A DNA stretch of 28,436 nucleotides from Carex sylvatica (taxonomy: Eukaryota; Streptophyta; Magnoliopsida; Poales; Cyperaceae), in assembly GCA_964058845.1 (NCBI GenBank), contig CAXKVR010000619.1, positions 1 to 28,436 on the forward strand, in the 5' to 3' direction. Below the pieces are notes generated by a model. The model was not told the DNA's origin. It was given only the letters and a program-made list of their open reading frames with translations, and did not search any database. Shown piece after piece: positions 1 to 10,041 of the stretch (position 1 is its first letter; every line of letters starts with the position of its first letter). A program made the position numbers and the translations under genes.

Positions 1-2852
1 AAAACAGGAAGGTGCTTGTGATATGCGGCCCAGGAAATAATGGCGGCGATGGTCTAGTGGCTGCTCGACACCTGTACCATTTTGGGTACGAGCCCGTAAT
101 TTGTTACCCAAAGCGTAGTTCAAGTCCCCTCTTTTCTGGCCTTGTTACTCAGGTACAGGAAAAGGATAGTCTTTCCTTTTCATTGCTTCTTATATGAAAT
201 TAGTTTTAATACAAATGTAATCCTGTGTAGCTGAAAGCGCTTGAAATTACATTCCTAAGTGAGGAAGAGCTGCCTCCGTTACTATCAGATGAATATGATC
301 TTGTTGTTGATGCTATGTTCGGTTTCTCATTTCGCGGTATGCAGAATGTTTACATTATAATCTGAAATTTGGCTTTCTTTTCTTCTGTATTTTGTTAAAT
401 ATCTCCTGATTTTCTGCAGGAACACCAAGAGAACCATTTGCGCATCTAATCAGGGTCATCAGTATGTTAACTCATGCCCATATAGAGCGCAAGAAGGAAA
501 CAAAGGTCATCTCTGTAGATATTCCTTCAGGATGGGATGTTGAACTAGGTGATGTTGCTCAGGAAAATGGTGTTGCGAGCCCAGGAATCAGACCTCACAT
601 GCTGGTTAGTATCTAAAGCCGGTAACGTTCCTGTATGGTCCATTATCAGGATGTCACTTTAAGAGTTTCTGTAACTGCTGTAGTATTTAAAACCAAGATT
701 GTTGACATGTTTTAGGTATCACTAACTGCCCCAAAACTCTGTGCGAAGAAATTTACCGGCCCTCACCACTTTTTAGGTGGTAGATTTGTACCGCCAGCCA
801 TAGTGAAACAATTCAATCTCAAGATCCCGCCATATCCTGGTAGCTCAGTGTGCGTGCGAATTGGCAAACCGCCTTCAGTTGATATATCAGCTTTAAGAGA
901 AAACTATGTGTCACCTGAATTACTGGAGAGTAAAGTGTCTGCAGACCCTTTCGATCAGGTTTGCATCTTTTATTTCTTTTAGCCTCAGGGGATCTCTTAA
1001 GGTTTACAATCCCAAACCCATTTTAAATACAGCAAGAGAAAATATATATGGAAAGAATACGAAATAGTATTAAGATAATCTGGTAATGAACCCCACCAAC
1101 AAAAAATTTCATGACAACTGCAAACAAATAGAGTGTTTCTTTTAAAAACACTATGTGCATTAGAGTTTCTATTTGATGATATAGGTATATTAGAAAAAAA
1201 GGGTATACCGGGAAGGAGCAAACCGAGAGAAAAAGTTGTTGGATCCATATTGCTCTTTCCATGGATCCAATTTGATGTGGACTACAAATAAACGACTATA
1301 AGTTTAGATTATAATTGATGTTTTTTGTAGTTTAATATTTGGTTTGATGAAGCTCTTGGTGCTGGTTTGCGGGAACCGAATGCCATGGCTCTATCAACTG
1401 TCGGGAAAGATGGAAAGCCGTATGTTCATCCACACTAAGCTCCTTTTGTTACTGATACAAGTGACATTCTTTTTGCATCCCTATGAAATGAATAAAAAAA
1501 ATTGGATATTAATCATGAAAGTCATCTCTTCCTAATTTGTTGATAAAAAATTGATTAATTGTTTATTACTCTTGAGCTGAGAGAAAAGTAAAAAAATGAA
1601 AAGCATATTATATTGGAAAATTTTGAAGAAAATGGGAAGGGAGAAGGTATTTTAAGCTTTTACGGTGGAAGCAGTATATTTCCTTTTTAATTTTTGTAAT
1701 GCTTATTACCTTATTTTATTTCTTATATTCTTTTTGCAGTTCGTCGAGAATAGTCTTGCTAAAAGGATTTGATAAACAGGGATTTGTATGGTCTGTGACA
1801 CATATTTCATAACTCTTATTTTTATTTATAGTATAATTTGAACTTTTCTGAAACTTTGGTGTTGGTCGATGACTGTAGGTATACAAACTATGCTAGCAGA
1901 AAGGCCCGCGAGTTGTCAGAAAATCCCAATGCATCCCTTCTTTTCCACTGGAATGAGCTTAACCGTGAGGTGATTGATTCCTGGTCAACAATTTTAACTT
2001 CTAATAATATAAAAAAAAAATGCTTTTAACGAAGCATATATTCACTTGATATTTGAATATCTTTCCTTTGAAAACTTTTGTACCGGGAAACATTAAATAT
2101 AAATATCAAGATCTTGTATTTTGCGAAGGAAATGTATTTTAGACTTAACAGAGGGTTCTTACTTTATTGTGCTTTTGACATTCCATTTTTAATTATCATT
2201 ATTTTGTTATTTTATTTATTAATGTAGGTAAGAATTGAGGGGATAGTTACAAAGGTGTCTGAGGAAGAATCGGAAAAGTATTTTCATAGTCGCCCAAGAG
2301 GGAGCCAGCTTGGTGCAGTAGTGAGCAAGCAGGTAATTTCATTTCCAATATTTTTTGGTCCAGGTTATGGTACTGTGATAGAAGAAAATAAGGTGGATTT
2401 TTTTTTTTTTTTTTTTTTGTCTGTTTGTGCAGAGTGCAGTATTACCAGATAGGAGTGTGATATACAATGCCTACAAGGAATTGGAACAGAAATACTGTGA
2501 TGGGTATTTACCTTTTTCTGAAACTCTCTCTCTCTCTCTCATTTAAGCAGCCACACACATGCGCACACACACTTATTGACTTGCGTGATTAAACAGAAAA
2601 GAGATCCCTAAACCGGAGTATTGGGGAGGGTACAAATTGACACCAACATTGTTTGAATTATGGCAAGGTCAAACATCCCGGCTTCATGACCGGTATGCTT
2701 CCTTCTCATGCAATCCTATCAATATACTCCTTAACACTCTTAATTTTATTTTTAAATCATTTTACTTATTATGTTTTATTGCCAGTTTGCAATACACGCC
2801 GAGAGAGGTTGAAGGAAAGCAAGTGTGGCAGATAGAAAGGTTGTACCCATAG
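1..2852 (+). CDS. PDX3: PDX3/PPOX1: NAD(P)H-hydrate epimerase fused to pyridoxine 5'-phosphate oxidase, 3' part
   Basis: Spliced gene, 5' end outside the window. Exons read by eye: <1-152, 231-336, 420-604, 716-958, 1331-1419, 1740-1790, 1879-1969, 2228-2332, 2433-2503, 2597-2692, 2786-2852 (stop TAG). All ten introns are GT-AG and phases agree, giving 417 visible residues; plant homologues are about 530 with a plastid transit peptide, so roughly 110 are missing. The N-terminal part is a YjeF_N epimerase domain ([27 protein letters not shown]), which repairs hydrated NAD(P)H. The C-terminal part is the FMN-dependent oxidase that makes pyridoxal 5'-phosphate from PNP or PMP ([42 protein letters not shown], terminal IERLYP). 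Every conserved block is present and no frame break is seen, so the gene looks functional. Whether position 1 lies inside an exon, or a splice acceptor lies at 6-7, cannot be decided. Confidence 0.95.
2398..2418 (+). repeat. T21 tract ahead of a PDX3 splice acceptor
   Basis: Twenty-one uninterrupted T residues lie 14 nt before the acceptor at 2431-2432. They form most of the polypyrimidine tract of the eighth visible intron. Mononucleotide runs of this length vary between individuals, so acceptor strength may vary too (inference). Confidence 0.85.
2525..2571 (+). repeat. (CT)8 followed by an AC-rich tract in a PDX3 intron
   Basis: Compound dinucleotide microsatellite: CT units at 2525-2540, then a CACACACA / GCACACACAC stretch at about 2551-2571. 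It lies in the ninth visible intron between exons ending at 2503 and starting at 2597. Confidence 0.8.
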
Positions 2853-2893
2853 ATTCTTTTGTTTTTCCCCTCTTCTTAATATATGTTAATAAT

Positions 2894-2899
2894 AATAAA
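2894..2899 (+). promoter_or_regulatory. Candidate PDX3 polyadenylation signal
   Basis: AATAAA lies 42 nt after the stop codon, followed by a T-rich stretch at 2908-2935 where cleavage could occur. It is only a candidate: plant signals are loose and the region is AT-rich. Confidence 0.4.
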
Positions 2900-3267
2900 G
2901 GATAATTTCCTTTTTAAAATAATTTTGTTCTTTGCTTGAACTGTGATTGAAATCTTAAAATTTTTCTTGTTTGATAGAGAGGTAACTGTGATTATGTCCC
3001 ATGTTTGAGCAAGGTAACTTTGGTTCATCAGGTCCAGATCCTTTATTTTATAAAATTGATACCGACCTGAATAGCTCACATATCGTATCACGTCCACATT
3101 GTATTTATTATGTCAGTAATTACAATTGCTTGGGAAGCGGAATGACGATGCTCTAACAAGTTACAATCTATGAGCTGGTACTTTTAAAAATAAAATAAAA
3201 AATAACAAGAAAAAATGAGCGTACTCCATAAAAATGTTGTGATGTAAAAGGGAATTCGTATCCTCTG

Positions 3268-3307
3268 CATTAACTCAAAAGGGAATCTATTCTCTTTTGA
3301 GTTAATG
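3268..3307. repeat. 40-bp near-perfect hairpin
   Basis: CATTAACTCAAAAG at 3268-3281 is the exact reverse complement of 3294-3307. Pairing continues inward through one G-T pair to a 4-nt loop at 3286-3289. It sits about 415 bp after the PDX3 stop, beyond the most likely end of that transcript. No terminal-repeat family or target-site duplication was recognised. Confidence 0.75.
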
Positions 3308-4465
3308 AATTTTATCCATTCGATTTGCTTTAAGATTTGTGTATACTAGATCGGCACAAGATCGGCACTAATATCATAAACAGGAGCTGAATTGGCTCTG
3401 TTTTAAATCAGACGGTTGAAATTCATCAACTTCCTTTTTGAGTTAAAATACTCATTCTGTAAAAAGGACGGTCAATCATCTTTCTGAAATTTTACTTTGG
3501 TAAAAGGTACTTTGGTATTTTTTTTAATTGACGCTATTCCTTGAGTTTCGTTCTGAAAATAACAATACGTAATAATTTACTTTTTTAAGTTAAAGTAAAT
3601 GCTATCAAATAAAATGTAATATACAAAATATATATTTTTCAAAAAATGATCACATATAATAAATAAATAAATTAATCAAGTACAGATATTGAATTAGGAT
3701 TACCTCGGCTACCGATGAGCTACAGGTGCCTACAAGAAATCATCAGCACCCGGCTACAGCTCACAAGTCACAACAGATCCTGACCGGGTATTTATTTTCA
3801 TGGAACAGAAAGGGGGGCTTGACGGTAAAAAGCGCTTATTTCCAATGGACGGACCAAGAATAAAAGCTGCCGTATCTAGTTAAACAAAATTGCAACGATT
3901 GATAATTAATCTCAGCAAAAAGGACTGGACTGGTATCTGCTATCTAGTTAATAGGTGTGCTCTGTAAGTCAAATTCTGAAACAGTGAGACATTTGTCCTC
4001 AGAATGCGCTACACATTGCAAGTATACCGAAACATAAACCAAGCACAGTGAGACAGATCAGTTATATATGCTCATAGCGCAGCCGCAGTTTATATTAATA
4101 CATTGGTGACCGAATCAATAACAGTTTTAGCTTCCCTCGGTAAGGTTCAACCGTTCAAACACTGATAATCGTCAATCCAAATCAAGCGTTACACTTTTAC
4201 CAAACCAAATAAACTAACGATGGACCACAACCCGGTGATCAACAGACTTAGATCCAATGCTTGATTGGCATTAATGAGTCAAAACAAAGTAGTAACTAAT
4301 TGCGCCATGTCATGTTGCAGTTGTCCCCGAAAATTGTAACTCACATTTGGTTGGACCTAGAGCTTTGACACAACCCGCCTAGGGCAGCCCGTACCCGGTC
4401 CGCCCATGCCCGCTGCCCGGGGTATCCATGCCCAAGCCCGAGTATAGAACGGGTACACGGGTAGG

Positions 4466-4945
4466 TAGGGGTGTTCAAACGGTCGGTTCGGTTTAAACTG
4501 AACTAAAATAATCAAACCGAATTTAAAACCGAAGTTTGAAAATCTAACCGAACCGACCGAACTAAAATAGCAAACCGAATTAAAACTGAACCATTTAAAC
4601 CGATTTAAACTTCGGTTTGTTCGGTTGAACCGAATTTTCTCAAAAATGGCATTTCAATACACCTATAATACTCGATTTAAACTTCGGTTTTGATTAATGA
4701 ACCGATTTAAACTTTAGTTTTGATTAATGAACCAAAATAATACTCGAAGTCTTGACCTATCAATAAAATCGATCGGTTCGGTTTAATCGGTTTTGAGAAA
4801 TTAAAACCAAACCGAACCATTTAAACCGAACCAAGTCACAAAATCAACCGAACCGAACCAATTCAACCGAACAACCGAACCATTTAAACCGAATCTTACC
4901 GGTTCGGTTCAAAATCAAATAAACCGAACCATTTAAACACCCCTA
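4466..4945. mobile_element. 480-bp non-autonomous hAT element nested in the larger element
   Basis: Terminal inverted repeats TAGGGGTGTTCAAACGG (left) and TAGGGGTGTTTAAATGG (right, reverse strand) agree at 14 of 17 positions. The flanks CGGGTAGG (4458-4465) and CGAGTAGG (4946-4953) form an 8-bp duplication with one mismatch. The body is packed with AACCGAACC and ATTTAAACCGAA motifs in both orientations, the subterminal repeat pattern of small hAT elements. There is no coding capacity. It interrupts the CCCG-rich left subterminal block of the 4358-8432 element and is therefore younger than it. Confidence 0.85.
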
Positions 4946-5609
4946 CGAGTAGGGGTATAAAATGGGCAGGGCACAGTTTTTGGGGAAAAAACCCGAGTGT
5001 ACCCGGACCAAAATGTACCCGTGCCCGTGCCTGTGCTCGTACCCATGATACCCTTTTTTTTTTTTTTAAATTCAAAATTTAAACCAAATTTTCCTCCAAA
5101 TTCATTTTTTTTTCAGATTTCCTGTAACTGCATGTGTATATATATGTACATCCAAGGAAACGGCCATTTTTCTTAATACCCTAAAAAAAAAATGCCTCCG
5201 CATTTGACCTCTGCTGGTAAATCAATAAGTCTGGACTGATACAAGGACCAAATTGCAAAAGTAATTACACCAGAATGTAGAGCATTCAAAAATACACATA
5301 ATTGACACAAATTTCAATTTATTTGGATTTTTCTACAGTTAGTTATGAATTTTCAAAGTTCAGCTTTCGAAGAAACTTTAAACATCGATAACTTTGGCTA
5401 GAAAAGTCGGATTTGCACGTATGACCACTTTTCGAAAAGTGGGAGACAAGATGGATCCAATTATCGCCCCAGGGGGTTTACCCCCAGGTATTCGAAGCAT
5501 TAGAATTTCAAAAAAACGTCGTTTAGTGCCTTAAAAATGCAGTTTAAGTTTTCGTTCGACGGTAGACGTTGGATCAGCGATTTTCAAAGTGGCTTAATAA
5601 ATAGTAAAA

Positions 5610-5710
5610 AAAATCAGAAAAATATAAAATTTGGTCTCCAAGCACATTTCAATATAGAGATCACATCTAACGGTTCAGATCGACTTTTTAGATTTTGAAA
5701 ATGAAAAAAT
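5610..5710 (-). mobile_element. Fragment of the Mutator-type MITE family
   Basis: Read on the minus strand, this segment matches one arm of the intact MITE at 8498-8892. Shared blocks are a GGTT-GATCT-AAC stretch, TCTC-ATATT, and TTGGAGACCAAA followed by TTTA-ATTTTT. Neither terminus is visible, so it is a relic. A further short piece carrying the same AACGGTTCAGATC core lies at 5780-5800. Confidence 0.55.
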
Positions 5711-7613
5711 GACTTGTATGCATATATCCTCATATGCTTATGTAAGTAGAGTAGCCAACCTCTATATTATATACACATATACATATACGGTTCAGATCGA
5801 CTTATAAGCATCTTGTTAGATTTGTGTTCTAAAAGATATCATTTGTTGATTATCTTTTATATATGTTATATTTATGAATTGAATGTGATTTACATTTTGT
5901 TCCATGAGTTTTATATTTATATTTAGAAGTGTTCAAGAAGATGCACTTGGTCTTAAACTGCAGGACTTTAAGTAAATAAATATACAATACTAAAATGTTC
6001 ACAGGTCTTGCATATTAGCAGGAACACTAATATAACATATAAGACTGTCGTGTTGATTAAAAGTACGTTGTAGTTCTGCAAACGTTGATAAAAGATTATC
6101 ATTTAATAACACGAATATATGAAATGCTTCATATATTGAACAGACCTAATAGATGAAACATTATATGGATTGTGTTAGTGTCATTAATATTTTCATCGTG
6201 TTTCTGATTTCAAGATTGAGACATATATTGTTTTCACATGAGGAATATACAACGTAATTATTATTAAAAGCTACTTGCAAGAAGTGATGATAAAAATAAT
6301 AGTTCTTTATATGTAACTTGTGCGGAAAAATGATATATGTCAATAGCATCATTGCCACTCATTAATAATAAGAAATGATATTTTGGGCCCCTTGGTAAAG
6401 TAGAATTATAAATGGATCCAATATAACTGAAGTGCAGTTATAATTTTATAATTTGCTTAATAGAGATCAAGAAATTATTATAATACAAAGATGACACAGT
6501 CCTACTTTATATATTAATCAGAATGCCATAAGGCAAGAAATGGACACAAGTAATGACAAATGTTACATAACTGTAAGGATCGCGTTTCGTAAAAGGATTA
6601 CTAAACGTCTATGTTATTTGGGTAGCTGTAATGTATAGCTAGAATACCGCTTACAGTTTATAAAATTAAATATTTTATTTCATTGCCAACATAATATAGA
6701 TCCTCAATATAGGTCACACCAACTGAACGGGAAACAAGAAATAAATATTATGTCACATGATGTGGCTGACTAGCAGGGAAATAAATATGTATTGTAATGT
6801 GCATATTATGAGAATAATATTCGTTGCACATATTATAATATGTGAATATTATGAAATATATATTTATTTCAAACCCAAGCCCAAGTCCAAAACATATTTT
6901 AGCAAATTGAGAAGAGAATAAGCCCAAACAAATATTGATTATGACCATTAAATTCGGATTACAAAATAGACAGATTTTAAGGCAACTTTGAATGAGCATT
7001 TGAAGGGGCAAACATTAACCAATCTGGGCGTATGATCTATGATTTCTGTAGCCCTTCGAATGTAGAATCCAACGGTGAAAGTTCAAGTCGTTTGGAATTC
7101 CCTACAGAAAGCTATGATAGTTTTAGTAACGAAAGGTCAGAAGTTGATGTGCTGCTTTCGAATTCTGTTCATGTTTTAATACGAATTTAAAGAGTCTAAT
7201 TATATTTTTAATAGCTGTAAATAATAGAACTAAATATATACATCAGGTATGGCTTTTCTCTCTCTCAAGTGAGTTTAGAGTTTTTCCTCCAAAATATTTT
7301 GCTAAAATATATATCGATTGATTATACAATCGATTAATAGACGGGTGAAAAGCTAGACGCGGAAGAGAGTTCGCTAGCACGAATTCGACACCGTTCTTGT
7401 TTCGGATTCAAGGTGAACCTCAGAGGAATCAAGCTACGTTAAAGATCATTGGTATGATATAAAATTTTCTCTTGTAGGAATATGTATATGATTACGACAT
7501 GGATAAATTAGCAATAATAGAACAATCTTAGATGTTATCGGATTAAATTTTTATTTTATTTTATCCGATTCGCATCATGAAATTCCTTCAATCTAACGGT
7601 TCAGATCAACTTT

Positions 7614-7796
7614 TAAAGTAATTGATTTAAGTAACATTGTTTTAAAATAATTAGTAATTTTAATTTATATTTAAAGTAATTGATTTAAGCAACATTGTTT
7701 TAAAATAATTAGTAATTTTAATTTATATTTAAACTAATTAATTTAAGTAATTGATTTAAGCAACATTGTTTTAAAATAATTAGTAATTTTGATTTA
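7614..7796. repeat. Tandem repeat, 58-bp unit, three copies
   Basis: Units begin with AAGTAATTGATTTAAG at about 7615, 7673 and 7745 and continue with AACATTGTTTTAAAATAATTAGTAATTTT. The first spacing is 58 bp and the second 72 bp, owing to about 14 extra bases in the second interval. Copies differ by only a few bases. A second short duplication (ATATTATCAATTTAAAATG) follows at about 7800 and 7835. Confidence 0.85.
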
Positions 7797-8199
7797 TAAA
7801 ATATATTATCAATTTAAAATGAACGTTTAGAAATATGTTATCAATTTAAAATGTAAACTAAAAATTTCGAGATATAAATAAATTATGAAACTATATAATT
7901 AGAATGAGAATTTAAAAATAAAATAAAATGACTCACGTAAAGAAATAAATAAATACATTTGTACATAATCGAATAAACATACAAATTTTCGCAAGAATAA
8001 TTTTTATATATAAGTTACAAATTTTATTTATTTAAGAATTATAAAGGTGTGACTTGATAATTTTATGTAGATATATATATATATATACACTATTTGATAT
8101 TGAACTATTCAGATTTTAAAAGTCAAATTATAAACACATAATAATATTCGTACAACACCGTAAAAAAACAAACAGAAAAAATAAAACAAAAACAGAAAG

Positions 8200-8242
<43 letters not shown>
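8200..8242. repeat. A43 homopolymer
   Basis: Forty-three uninterrupted A residues directly precede the CCCG-rich right subterminal block of the hAT-like element. The corresponding place after the left block (5051-5066) carries a T run. Confidence 0.9.
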
Positions 8243-8245
<3 letters not shown>

Positions 8246-8497
8246 GGACTGCCCTGCCCCCCACGGGTACAACAGACACGGATATAAGACGGTCAGGGCA
8301 CGGTTTTTAAAAAAAAACCCCGTGATGCCTGGCCCGTGGTTGTCTACCCGTGATACCCATGCCCAATCCCTACCCGTGCCCGTGCCCGGATATGCCCGGC
8401 CCGCCCTACCCCTACCCGAGAGCAATACTCTAGTTGGACCATCCATACATCTTATGCATAGGAAAAGACCCCATAATTACAAGGGCTTTTAAAAGAG

Positions 8498-8892
8498 GAG
8501 TAAGGCTAGGGTGATATGGTTGCATAGAGGACTACGGTGCTACGATCCAATATTCGAGTTTTTAAAATTCTAACGGTTGATCTAAACAGTTCATCTTGTT
8601 CTCCATATTAACATTGTTTGGAGACCAAACTTTACATTTTTTGAAAAAATTTTACTATTATTTTAGATGGTTAGAAATCAAATATATGAATGGTGCAGAA
8701 TTTTTTAGATCAAGTGATTTTCTACCTATCTAAAAAAATAAAAAAAAAATAAATAAAAATGTAAAATTTAGTCTCCAAATACATATTAATATGGAGAACA
8801 AGATAAACGGTTCGGATCGACCATTAAAATTTTGAAAACTCGAATATTGAATCGTAGCTCTCTATACAACCCATAGCACCCTAGCCTTACTC
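8498..8892. mobile_element. 395-bp Mutator-like MITE with long terminal inverted repeats
   Basis: The ends are GAGTAAGGCTAGGGTG and its exact inverted copy. The inverted similarity continues for about 150 bp on each side, including GTTCTCCATATTAA and TTGGAGAC. The exact 9-bp direct repeat TTAAAAGAG flanks the element (8489-8497 and 8893-8901), the hallmark of Mutator-superfamily insertion. No coding capacity. It lies 57 bp outside the right duplication of the large hAT-like element. Related fragments occur at 5610-5710 and 15540-15660. Confidence 0.9.
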
Positions 8893-9115
8893 TTAAAAGA
8901 GATTAGATTCGCTTTGAATATCCTTTCGACCATCTAACAGTCTACCTATAAAAAAAAAATTAGGTTTAGAAAATAAAAATTGAAATGTTAGAAAAGAGAC
9001 TGAGTATTTGTTTTCTTAAAAAATAGCAAGGACTGAATTAAATTTTCGGTACAGACAAACGTATATCAAAAATTTGATTTGGTACACACCTGACGATAAC
9101 GCTCCATGCTAGGTC

Positions 9116-9290
9116 ACCAGGAGAGGAGCCAAATCCGCTGTTTTTCAAATAGAAGAGCAGAATTATATTATTTTAAATCTGATCGTTCATATGTTGCAAT
9201 TTGTGTATAAAAACATTTAACGGTTAAATTTTGAATAACAAAATCCCGCTCTCCCATTTGGAGAGCAGCGGAGTTGACTCCTCTCCTGGT
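9116..9290. mobile_element. 175-bp foldback MITE
   Basis: The left arm starts ACCAGGAGAGGAG and the right arm is its inverted copy. Similarity covers about 48 bp on each side (block CAGGAGAGGAG..CAA.TCCGCTG), leaving an AT-rich centre. GGTC flanks both ends (9112-9115 and 9291-9294), possibly a short duplication. The superfamily cannot be assigned from so short a flank. Confidence 0.75.
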
Positions 9291-9292
9291 GG

Positions 9293-9358
9293 TCGGTACA
9301 CCCCATGATCAATTGGAGAGCAGCGAAGTGGCATCCACAAGGACATGGGGTGTACCGA
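9293..9358. repeat. 15-bp perfect inverted repeat around a 36-bp spacer
   Basis: TCGGTACACCCCATG (9293-9307) and CATGGGGTGTACCGA (9344-9358) are exact reverse complements. The right arm overlaps the first bases of the next inverted-repeat element. The spacer repeats the GGAGAGCAGCG motif seen in the neighbouring MITE arm. Confidence 0.8.
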
Positions 9359-10041
9359 AACAAATTTTCGATCCACCCTCCTGGATCAGGTATTTGCTTC
9401 GATCCACCTTTTAGTCTATTTTTTTTATCAGTTTAATATATATAATTAAATCATAAAATATATGGCTTTAACGACAATAATTATTTTATTTTATTGATGA
9501 TTTTGTATTATATTGTTAATAATTTCTAATAGTATTTGCATATTATGTATATTGTTATATTTTAATAATAATAATAATTTTAGTAACAATCTGATATCAT
9601 ATTTCGTTCATCGAAAGAAATTAACAAAAAATAATTATTTATTCACCACTAATTTTTATAACTAATTTATTGACAATTAATTTTATGTAAACACAAGAAC
9701 AAAAATGAAATAAAAGTTGGAACATTAAACGACATAACTTTTGATAGGAAATTATGATTTTAGTGTTTTATATAAATTTGGAAAACCTGTAAAGAGATCC
9801 ACAACATACATAATTACATATATTATTTTTGCGATATCATACAATACACGTATAAACAAATAATAATCTAATAATTTACAGTACTATAACAAAAATAAAA
9901 ATAAAAATAAAAAAGATTAGTTTCCCTAAAAATATTAATTTTTATGATTTATTTATATATATTAAACCGAAAAGAAAAAGTAAAAACAGTGGACCGAACC
10001 AAATATTCAATCCAGGTGGTGAACCAAAAATTTTGTTCGGT
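9354..10041. mobile_element. 688-bp inverted-repeat element
   Basis: The left arm from 9354 (ACCGAAACAAATTTT...) and the reverse complement of the right arm ending at 10041 (ACCGAACAAAATTTT...) align for about 105 bp. Shared blocks are CCACC.CCTGGAT, TATTTG.TTCG.TCCAC and GTTTAATATATATAA. The centre is AT-rich and non-coding. No target-site duplication was found, so the true ends may lie further out. Long arms with a non-coding centre suggest a Mutator-like foldback element, but that is inference. Confidence 0.65.

Larger units (their letters stand above)
2853..4349. other. Intergenic DNA after PDX3
   Basis: This holds the PDX3 3' untranslated region at its start, then AT-rich sequence without coding signal in any frame that I can support. 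It contains a short hairpin (3268-3307), a direct repeat of AGATCGGCAC near 3350-3367, and a more GC-balanced stretch at 3690-4340 with no recognisable protein or RNA. Confidence 0.6.
5056..8199. other. AT-rich interior of the large hAT-like element
   Basis: No gene is supported. Visible structures are the 18-bp perfect palindrome CCACTTTTCGAAAAGTGG (5425-5442), a G5-TTTA-C5 hairpin (5472-5485), part of a Mutator-type MITE (about 5610-5710) and a tandem array (7614-7796). A pyrimidine-rich stretch at 7250-7290, followed by more GC-balanced sequence to 7450, is leader-like but carries no recognisable primer-binding site. Confidence 0.6.
4358..8432. mobile_element. 4.1-kb hAT-like transposon, no intact transposase
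   Basis: The left end reads TAGAGCTTTG and the right end, on the opposite strand, TAGAGTATTG. Immediately outside both ends is the exact 8-bp direct repeat GTTGGACC (4350-4357 and 8433-8440). An 8-bp duplication beside short imperfect terminal repeats is the hAT signature. Subterminal blocks at 4375-4465, 4954-5055 and 8246-8420 are dense in CCCGTGCCC/CCCGG motifs, as in hAT subterminal regions. The interior is AT-rich and its longest open frame is under 110 codons with no transposase motif, so the element is non-autonomous or decayed. It carries a nested element at 4466-4945. The short terminal repeats are the weak point; the exact duplication is the strong one. Confidence 0.7.

Noticed and set aside
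12..197. Continuous open frame treated as a single small gene
   Set aside because: It is the first visible PDX3 exon read past its donor at 153 into the intron.
5814..7480. Possible Copia LTR (TGTTAGA start, pyrimidine-rich leader near 7250)
   Set aside because: No matching second LTR, no primer-binding site and no gag or pol residues.
8123..8446. 107-codon minus-strand frame
   Set aside because: It translates the A43 run as polyphenylalanine and the CCCG-rich transposon end; no protein similarity.
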